Of a stretch of DNA of 64,000 bases, positions 59,901 through 64,000 are shown one piece after another (position 1 is the stretch's first letter; every line of letters begins with the position of its first letter). Source of the stretch: Arbacia lixula. Its lineage: Eukaryota > Echinodermata > Echinoidea > Arbacioida > Arbaciidae. The stretch is from assembly GCA_963669155.1 (NCBI GenBank), contig OZ022577.1:29753941-29817940 (forward strand), read 5' to 3'. The position numbers were made by a program, and so were the translations under genes. The notes under the pieces were generated by a model. That model was not told the origin of the DNA. It worked only from the letters and a program-made list of their open reading frames with translations, and searched no databases.

Positions 59901-61058
59901 TCATCATGTAACCAGTGCCTTGCACACTGACAGGGCTTCTCTGGTTAGAGAGAGTGGTATTTGCTTAGTTTTAGTGGTATTTTCGATCCATGATGGGTCT
60001 TCATACTCAACAGCCTTGAATTGATGGTATCATGCTATTATTGTCCAGTCTTGGAATTTAGATCAAGAAAAATTAAACATTGTCTGAAAGCAGCCTGTAT
60101 GTGGAAATTGTGCATGTCTTAGTAATGGTATAAATGTTTCTTGTACTTTTTTCTTGGCAGCTGACCGCAGCAGGACCGGTCTGGCTGAGTGGACTGACCG
60201 AGCATCGGCCGTTGAAGCCCTGTGTCTGGCCAACCACACCAACATGGAGAACCCAGGTCAGAATCGGATCCATTTTCCAGGGTCCTTCCTTGAAAGAGTT
60301 GTGATTGATCTACATGAATCGCAAGACCAATGCCCTATCTGTAATGTGCATAGTTATAATCAATAGTAATCGCAAGTCAAGTTGTGCTTAATAGCAATTC
60401 TTTGTAAGACAGGGCCCTGTTTTCTTCTTTTTCAAATATTCTCATATCTTCTGTAAGACATATAAGTCACTTTCTTGGAAGAGTGGAAGTAACATTTGAT
60501 GAAAATGCCAAAATATGAAAAAAAATGTGGAAAGTTACATTTGTGTTAAATACTGCACACTAATTCTCCAAAAAAAAATTTGAGGTAGGGGAATGAGTTT
60601 TACTGCCGTATCTTTATTTTTCCATAAATGTGTTTGTCCTAACTGGTACTTTCTCATTGAAAAGAAGCATGATTGTTACAGGATACTGTTATAATCAGGC
60701 AATTCTCCTGTCCCCAATTTCAAACCAGTGCACATTTTACTTTGTGCCCATATGTTCAGTATAACAAGGTAATTGGCTTGGTCCTGAGCACCTTGTTATG
60801 ACAGAAATAGACTGTCACCTAATGCTTTAATGTCTGATTCTGAAGCATGTTCTTGCAGAATTAATTTAGATTTTTGAGGGAAGTAATACATAGGTGTCAA
60901 ATTTGATATTTATATTCCATTGGAATATTGCTATATGGATATTGCATGTCATCCCATTTTTCATTGAAATTCTCCTTCTTCTTTTGTTTTGTTTTCTAGG
61001 TGGAAAGTGGCCTTACATTTTCAAGCTGTGTTTCTCCAACAGCCCCCACGCCCAGTAG
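41887..61058 (+). CDS. HNRNPL: Heterogeneous nuclear ribonucleoprotein L (hnRNP L/LL orthologue), 17 coding exons
   Basis: An RNA-binding nuclear protein; in the family it binds CA-rich RNA and regulates alternative splicing, mRNA stability and poly(A) choice. Joining 41887-41973, 43329-43447, 43681-43765, 44218-44300, 44665-44734, 45288-45373, 45958-46054, 46534-46603, 52036-52137, 53271-53303, 54011-54276, 56813-56934, 57662-57792, 58432-58505, 59233-59290, 60161-60256 and 61000-61058 gives 1638 nt, 545 residues, with no internal stop. Four RRMs are visible by their first strands: VVHVSNL (43-49), VLLITVV (134-140), VVMIYNM (338-344) and VLHFFNA (458-464). A KRQR basic patch near residue 13 suits a nuclear signal; a Gly/Pro/Arg-rich linker (about 235-335) separates RRM2 and RRM3. 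Length and domain order fit the family (roughly 540-590 residues). ATG 41887 is the first in-frame ATG after a stop and has a good AAAATGG context. Odd points: introns 6 and 13 are AT-AC type, and exon 10 is a duplicated microexon. hnRNP L and LL are paralogues in vertebrates; which one this resembles more was not determined. Confidence 0.95.
43329..43447 (+). CDS. HNRNPL: hnRNP L exon 2 (start of RRM1)
   Basis: It follows TCCTGCAG and ends before GTAAAC in phase 2. It encodes the RNP2 strand of RRM1 and the first helix (SENVSDADLVEAMQPFGPI). Confidence 0.92.
43681..43765 (+). CDS. HNRNPL: hnRNP L exon 3 (RRM1, RNP1 region)
   Basis: It follows TTTGTCACAG and ends CAA before GTAAGT. It encodes the RNP1-like strand KGQALVEFED of RRM1. 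Confidence 0.93.
44218..44300 (+). CDS. HNRNPL: hnRNP L exon 4 (end of RRM1)
   Basis: The acceptor is TCCTCGAAG and the donor GTGAGA. It encodes INVGGKPAFFDYSNS, the last strands of RRM1, as in other hnRNP L proteins. Confidence 0.92.
44665..44734 (+). CDS. HNRNPL: hnRNP L exon 5 (start of RRM2)
   Basis: The acceptor is ATCTTGGCAG and the donor GTAAGT. It encodes NNVLLITVVRPKYRITT, the RNP2 strand of RRM2. Confidence 0.93.
45288..45373 (+). CDS. HNRNPL: hnRNP L exon 6 (RRM2), with AT-AC donor
   Basis: It follows TTCTTATAG and encodes DVIHTICKNYGNVLRIVIF and VQAMVE. It ends after GTG GA, splitting codon 177, and the next nine bases are ATATCCTTT, the U12-type donor. Confidence 0.9.
45374..45957 (+). 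other. HNRNPL: U12-type AT-AC intron (intron 6)
   Basis: The intron begins ATATCCTTT, an exact U12 donor. Near its end, TCTTTAACC (45940-45948) matches the U12 branch-point pattern, and it ends GTCACAC at 45957, about 11 nt past the branch A. Joining here restores VEFDS, which is conserved in hnRNP L. Using the nearby TTTGACAG acceptor instead would delete FDS. If the intron were retained, translation would continue about 22 codons to TAG. Confidence 0.9.
45958..46054 (+). CDS. HNRNPL: hnRNP L exon 7 (end of RRM2)
   Basis: It starts with ATTTGACAGC after the terminal AC and encodes FDSIAHADAAKQNLHNCDIY and CCTLKIDFAR, the second helix and last strand of RRM2. The donor is GTAAGT in phase 0. 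Confidence 0.92.
46193..46322. repeat. Dispersed repeat in intron 7, family E copy 1
   Basis: The segment CATATTCATGCAACC ... GTGCATTCAGCTACATGCAT ... TAGCCAACTAGGCAAG shares its order of blocks with 51826-51935, in the same orientation. Probably a short TIR element. Confidence 0.5.
46534..46603 (+). CDS. HNRNPL: hnRNP L exon 8
   Basis: The acceptor is TTTATCCAG and the donor GTAAGA. It encodes PKTLTVYKNDAETCDYTNPG, the segment that follows RRM2 in all hnRNP L proteins. It ends in phase 1. Confidence 0.93.
49388..49564. mobile_element. Short TIR element in intron 8 (family F)
   Basis: GGAGGGCGTTTCATGAAC at about 49391 and GTTCATGAAATGCCCTCC at about 49545 form inverted ends of about 18 bp. 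The interior has a second palindrome (CACTGACCATTTGGTCAGTG). A non-autonomous DNA element of about 175 bp. Confidence 0.7.
49690..50110 (+). other. G+C- and CpG-richer island inside intron 8
   Basis: Against the AT-rich intron, this stretch carries many CpG sites, a CA-rich patch (ACACCTCAAATACACAGACA near 49876) and, at its right end, ACTATAAATGCAACGGAAG followed by GTAATA. That could be an internal promoter with a short first exon and a donor, or an inserted repeat. No RRM or other known peptide is encoded. Confidence 0.3.
51826..51935. repeat. Dispersed short TIR repeat in intron 8, family E copy 2
   Basis: Imperfect inverted ends GGTCATATTCATGGA and TTCATGAATATGGTTCC bound about 105 bp. 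The middle (GTGCATTCAGCTACATGCAT) is shared with 46193-46322. Confidence 0.55.
52036..52137 (+). CDS. HNRNPL: hnRNP L exon 9 (linker)
   Basis: The acceptor is GATGCTCACAG and the donor GTAAGTCGGGTCA. It encodes AQGRALLEDPPEPAYNGP and ends GGPPQFGDF, in phase 1 at both ends. The ALL-x-D-x-P pattern after RRM2 is shared with other hnRNP L linkers. Confidence 0.88.
52174..52555. mobile_element. piggyBac-like non-autonomous element in intron 9 (family D)
   Basis: TTAA at 52170-52173 and 52556-52559 flank a 382-bp unit whose ends are CCCTTATCAGGCC and GGCCTGATAGGG. TTAA target duplications with termini starting CCC are the signature of piggyBac-type transposons. No transposase is encoded. Confidence 0.75.
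52635..53111. mobile_element. Possible TIR element in intron 9
   Basis: The left end AAGGGGTACTGCAC and the right end GTGTGAACTACCCTT are imperfect inverted repeats of about 15 bp. Similar AAGGG-TAnTTCAC termini bound the family B foldback elements. No coding sequence. Confidence 0.45.
53271..53303 (+). CDS. HNRNPL: hnRNP L exon 10, 33-nt microexon duplicated from exon 9
   Basis: It follows TTTGTAATTTAAAG and is followed by GTAAGTCGGGTCA. It encodes EGGGPNQFGDF, almost the same as the end of exon 9 (EGGPPQFGDF), and the first 13 intron bases are identical too. Both ends are in phase 1, so it can be included or skipped without changing frame (545 or 534 residues). The acceptor has a weak pyrimidine tract, so inclusion may be partial. 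Confidence 0.7.
54011..54276 (+). CDS. HNRNPL: hnRNP L exon 11 (Gly/Pro-rich linker and start of RRM3)
   Basis: The acceptor is CCTATACTAG and the donor GTGAGT. It encodes a Gly/Pro/Arg/Met-rich linker and then NPVVMIYNMSSTEMNCDKLF and LLCLYGNVMK, the start of RRM3. Largest coding exon, clearly G+C-richer than the introns. Confidence 0.93.
54715..54840. repeat. CGTCCGTC minisatellite with inverted lead sequence
   Basis: GTCTCGCC ... GGCGAGAC (54715-54743) is an inverted repeat that leads into about 80 bp of an 11-bp unit (CGTCCGTCCGT). It abuts the 157-bp array and probably belongs to the same dispersed repeat. Confidence 0.8.
54849..55860. repeat. 157-bp tandem array with nuclear-receptor half-sites, intron 11
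   Basis: The block GTTTACCTGCAAGACTCTC recurs at about 54852, 55044, 55201, 55358, 55515, 55672 and 55829, the last six at an exact spacing of 157 bp. Each full unit contains AGGTCAAAGGTCA (for example 55169-55181), a perfect DR1 direct repeat, plus two more GGTCA half-sites nearby. The outer units are more diverged than the inner ones. Confidence 0.9.
55861..56812. other. Rest of intron 11
   Basis: AT-rich intronic DNA with no recognised exon or repeat. It leads to the TTTTTGTTGCAG acceptor of exon 12. Confidence 0.5.
56813..56934 (+). CDS. HNRNPL: hnRNP L exon 12 (RRM3)
   Basis: The acceptor is TTTTTGTTGCAG and the donor GTAAGT. It encodes IKFMKSKPGCAMTEMGD, the RNP1-like strand, and the second helix of RRM3 (VERAITNLSN). 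Confidence 0.94.
57662..57792 (+). CDS. HNRNPL: hnRNP L exon 13 (after RRM3), with AT-AC donor
   Basis: The acceptor is CACACTTGCAG. It encodes DGTPSCMDYTKSRNNRFRN and KEAASKN, the conserved inter-RRM segment with the SRNNRF motif. It ends in phase 1 before ATATCCTTT. Confidence 0.93.
57793..58431 (+). other. HNRNPL: U12-type AT-AC intron (intron 13)
   Basis: The intron begins ATATCCTTT (exact U12 donor), contains TCTCCTTAACT with the U12 branch sequence at about 58412-58419, and ends GCATCAC at 58431, 13 nt past the branch A. Joining at AC gives KNRIQQPSKVLHFFNA, matching the KNRIQHPSNVLHFFNA segment known from vertebrate hnRNP L. If retained, translation stops within about ten codons and RRM4 is lost. 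Confidence 0.92.
58432..58505 (+). CDS. HNRNPL: hnRNP L exon 14 (start of RRM4)
   Basis: It starts GTATTCAGC right after the terminal AC of intron 13 and encodes QQPSKVLHFFNAHPESTPQ, the RNP2 strand of RRM4. The donor is GTACAT in phase 0. Confidence 0.92.
58680..59000. repeat. Dispersed repeat in intron 14 (CCGTCCGT / GGTCAAAGGTCA type)
   Basis: CCTCCGTCCGTATGTCTGTCC, a TTGCTTCAAACTTGGTAC block and GGTCAAGGGTCAAAGGTCAA appear in the same order as in the repeat at 54715-55860, but not in tandem. It is a related single, diverged unit. Confidence 0.5.
59233..59290 (+). CDS. HNRNPL: hnRNP L exon 15 (RRM4)
   Basis: The acceptor is CCCATTGTAG and the donor GTGAGT. It encodes VFMNAGAKEPAAVKMFEQK, covering the first helix and second strand of RRM4; it ends in phase 1. 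Confidence 0.88.
60161..60256 (+). CDS. HNRNPL: hnRNP L exon 16 (RRM4)
   Basis: The acceptor is TTTCTTGGCAG and the donor GTCAGA. It encodes SRTGLAEWTDRASAVEALCL and NHTNMENP, the RNP1-like strand and second helix of RRM4. Confidence 0.93.
60279..60419. mobile_element. Short TIR element, family C, copy 2 (intron 16)
   Basis: It starts CAGGGTCCTTCCTTGAAAGA and ends TTTGTAAGACAGGGCCCTG, and its reverse complement matches 23321-23456. It begins only about 22 bp after the exon 16 donor. Confidence 0.75.
61000..61058 (+). CDS. HNRNPL: hnRNP L exon 17 (C terminus and stop)
   Basis: The acceptor is TTTGTTTTCTAG. It encodes GGKWPYIFKLCFSNSPHAQ followed by TAG. The pattern YxxKLCFS near the end is the last strand of RRM4 in hnRNP L. 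Confidence 0.94.
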
Positions 61059-62995
61059 GCCAATCGCGTTGTCACCCAGCCAAACGTTATGCACCTGTTT
61101 ATGTATCTTCATGTGTCTTGTGGTATCAGCCTACTAATGTACATTGTAATAGGTGGAATGATGTAGGAATCAATGGGGGTGAAGTTAATTAACAGGAGAT
61201 ATACAGAGCATACACCAGAACAAGCTATTCATTCATGTGTCTGCATGTGTATTGTACATACTCTTGTCCAGAGGGTTTGCTTCGCTCTTAGAAGCTGATT
61301 GCACAAAGTGGTAGGATCAGATGTAGCTAGTTTCAACATGAGTGGGTGGGAATACTTAATGTTACCATACTGGGGCAAACACACACTTTAAAAATGTTTG
61401 TGTGATGTTGAAGTTGATATAAAGCGAAACAGTTGAAAAAATAACTCCTCCGTTGTCTTATTGAAGTTGTCCAGATGTTACTTGTGTGTTTCACAATTTT
61501 TGAAGTCTATACATCGAAATTTGGATGTCGCTGTGAAACACTTTGTATACGTTGTGTGTTGATAATTAAGCGTCACATAAATTCCATGGTCACACATGTT
61601 AGATTGATTAGTTTAAAGTTAGTATGCAGGCAAGGCTCGCTACAGGGAATGAACTGTTCTTGGTATAGTTACTGTACACAATGGAATGTAATATTTCTTA
61701 ATGTTGCAAATTTACACATACATTTACTCGTACTTCAGCAAGAGTACCACAAAATGAGCTGCCGAACAAGAGAAAAATGTACAGTTAAATCTTTTTACAT
61801 ATAGTTTTGAAGACATCTTTTATTAAGTATATGTATTAAGTCATAAGAAGTGTAGTATCCATTATGTTTTTGTGTACAGATGTGTGTTTATTCATGAGAA
61901 GCTGTATTCCTGTGGAATTTCTTGTTTGCTTGTTGCTTCCTTATGCAAGTCACACAGCTTGTTTGTAGGTGATTGAGCTCAAGACATTTAATTGGGACAC
62001 TTGAACATTGGAATTGGGTGAATTTAGTAGCTCTACATATATGCATTGGCATGTGTTCCCTAGTTAAAAGACACCTACTTTGAATAACAGATATTCCCCC
62101 CCCCCCCCCCCCCCATAGAAAACCCCTTTTGCACTGTATGCTGAACGCACAGTTTGGTAATGTCTTGCTTGTTTAATATAGTAATTCTTACTTTGTCCAT
62201 CACTCTGTCAAGTTCCTGAGATTGTATCTGTGTACTTGCCCATGTGGAATACTGATACGTCCATCATTGATGTAGATACATATATTTGAACATTCAAATG
62301 ATCCAGATGAATGTTGATTTAGAAAAAGTCACAAGTACAGACATTTCTTGAGATGTACATTATACAAAACCATCCAGAAATGAACACGTGTATGAGTAAT
62401 GTCAGTGATGATTAAAAATCTAGATTGTATTCTAGCAAGTGTACATACAAGCAAGTGATATTATTGGCAGCCTATTGGTTTAAAACATTGCCATATGTTA
62501 GCCCAAGTTTCTTATCTAAGGTACTATGGTGGATGATATATAAACTTGGAAATGCCGGGTTGATATCGTAACTGATTTTAGAAAAGGGATGAAATTTGCA
62601 TATAACTCAAACAATATATTTCTTTCAGATAGACCTGCATAACAAGTACATATACTTTCCTCACCAAACACCTTTCAAAGTTTTGAAATAACCGGTACAT
62701 GGAATTGCTCCCTCATATTGCACCCTCAGTTTGTATAGTGGCATAATATGTTTAGGGTAGGAAGTTCAGTTATCTGTATCATGTGCGCTTGTTTAAAAGC
62801 ATTGTTTACGTTCTGTTGTCCGTGTACATGTCATATTTTTTTGCATACCGTAGTCATCTGCTTTTAGCATATCATTACACTGCTTGCAGATTCTTATGGC
62901 TGTCCTGTTATTTGTGTTTTGTTATCTTATTGTAAAAAAGTTTTTTTTAATGTTCTTGACTTTCTTGCAACAATAAAATTACTGGTCCAAGAGGA
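61059..62995 (+). other. HNRNPL: hnRNP L 3' UTR (about 1.9 kb)
   Basis: No further exon is needed after the TAG. The region is AT-rich with many TGTA and ACATGTA motifs, contains a C19 run at 62096-62114 and leads to a single clear AATAAA at 62972. The end is set to shortly after that signal. Confidence 0.65.
62972..62977 (+). terminator. HNRNPL: Polyadenylation signal AATAAA
   Basis: AATAAA lies in CAACAATAAAATTACTGG and is followed within 30-60 nt by a TG/T-rich stretch (TGTATTTTTGTGTTC), the usual downstream element. Confidence 0.7.
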
Positions 62996-63255
62996 AAAAT
63001 GTATTTTTGTGTTCATATTTTGTTGTTGTCGTAAATGGAAAAGTTTGGTTTATTTATATTTGTGTAAACTCTTACAATTGGAATTCAAGTATTAGCTATT
63101 ACTGTACATGTACTGTACCAGTTCTAATTGTCCAGCAGCCAAATGGCAAATTTAGGCCTAACCTCAACATGTACATGTACAGTGTATTTGTATTTTTCCC
63201 TGCTGATTATTCGTCTATGAAGGGTGGTGTGGAGCACTCGCCCTAGAGCAATTTT

Positions 63256-63750
63256 AAAGGGATACTTCACCCTGATATTGTTATTGGTTTCAATAAAAGG
63301 AGACACATGAAAGAAACATAAGGGATGGTTTGACAAAAATCGGTCAAAGGAAAAGAAAGTTAATGTGATTTTAAAATTTTGATTTTGTGACATCACGTGC
63401 GAAATGCTCTCCCATATGTTGTGTACAATTGTGAAAAATGCACATTTTCTCGAAACGATTTTTACAATTTTACCTGTGCGTTTGATATATCCTTAGAAAC
63501 ATCTTTTTACACACATATCGCAATGAAAAAAATATATTCATCAAAGAACATAAAAAAGGCAATTTATGGAAAAGGTAGTACACAACATATATGGGAGAGC
63601 ACCTCGCACGTGACCTCAGAAAAACAAAATTTTAAAATCAAATAACTTTCTTTTCCTTTGACCGATTTTCGTCAAACCGTCACTGATATTTTTCTTTCAT
63701 GTGTCTCCTTTTATTGAAACCAAAATAATTTCAGGGTGAACTAACCCTTT
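63256..63750. mobile_element. Foldback element, family B, copy 3 (complete)
   Basis: Left terminus AAAGGGATACTTCACCCTGA and right terminus TCAGGGTGAACTAACCCTTT are inverted, and the two arms remain complementary for about 180 bp each, with an AT-rich centre of roughly 130 bp. The arms contain CACGTGCGA/TCGCACGTG. No coding sequence. Confidence 0.8.
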
Positions 63751-64000
63751 GACTACATGAATTCAAAATGGTGTCCAAGATGGCTGCAGTGAAGGACTGA
63801 AATTCGGACTTTCCTCTTATTTGTACGCTTTCTATATCAAAACTGACATAGTTTTGGTTAAAAGCTTCTTGGATCCAATCGAAGCTACACCATTCAGTTC
63901 TTGGTCGACGGTGGATTGACGTCCGTCGCGCTCATTGGGTGCGTATTGATGGCGTACTACGCACCGAAGTTATCACGTGACCTAGACCAAGACACATGCG
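63751..64000. promoter_or_regulatory. Promoter-like motifs at the right edge
   Basis: CCAAGATGGCTGC near 63775 fits a YY1 site, and TATCACGTGACC near 63972 contains the CACGTG E-box preferred by USF/TFE-type factors. The last 120 bp are CpG-richer than the neighbouring DNA. A short plus-strand frame (63767-63799) is too small to call. Confidence 0.3.

Noticed and set aside
1..64000. CRISPR arrays, bacterial operons or phage genes
   Set aside because: Spliced genes, microsatellites and non-LTR/DNA transposons show animal genomic DNA; the only regular array (157 bp, 54.8-55.9 kb) has no spacer structure.

Overview
This window is eukaryotic genomic DNA, most likely from a marine invertebrate deuterostome and by inference an echinoderm. 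It is AT-rich, with spliceosomal introns, (GA)n, (CA)n and poly-G/poly-C tracts, and a dense load of short terminal-inverted-repeat (TIR) elements. The species is not proven by the sequence. All exon models are read by eye from reading frame, splice sites and remembered family structure; no alignment or search was run.

Layout. At the left edge (116-445, minus strand) lies one convincing first coding exon of a gene that continues off the window; its product starts MGCC, a lipid-anchor signature. From about 0.5 to 39 kb I recognise no host gene. This stretch holds simple repeats and decayed mobile DNA: TIR/foldback elements (1.2, 7.1, 10.3, 22.0, 22.8, 23.3, 38.7 kb), a palindromic Tc1-like element (28.8-29.9 kb), a PIF/Harbinger-like remnant (30.35-31.6 kb), a ~750-bp inverted duplication (26.4-27.1 against 31.8-32.6 kb) that encloses both, degenerate direct repeats (32.7-34.5 kb) and two elements with repetitive subterminal ends (35.0-35.7 and 36.2-36.5 kb). 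A 5'-truncated non-LTR retrotransposon with a recognisable reverse transcriptase occupies 39.43-41.34 kb.

From 41.8 to 63 kb there is one complete gene on the plus strand: an orthologue of heterogeneous nuclear ribonucleoprotein L (hnRNP L/LL). I could place 17 coding exons that join without a frame break into a 1638-nt CDS (545 residues, four RRM domains), with YY1-like and NRF1-like motifs before the ATG and an AATAAA signal about 1.9 kb after the stop. Introns 6 and 13 both begin ATATCCTTT, contain a U12 branch-point sequence and end in AC, so this splicing regulator itself appears to need the minor spliceosome twice. Exon 10 is a 33-nt microexon that looks like a local duplication of the end of exon 9. 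The introns hold several TIR elements (one piggyBac-like with TTAA flanks) and a 157-bp tandem array carrying DR1-type nuclear-receptor half-sites.

The right edge (63.26-64.0 kb) holds a complete copy of a foldback element also seen at 10.3 and 38.7 kb, then a short region with promoter-like motifs.
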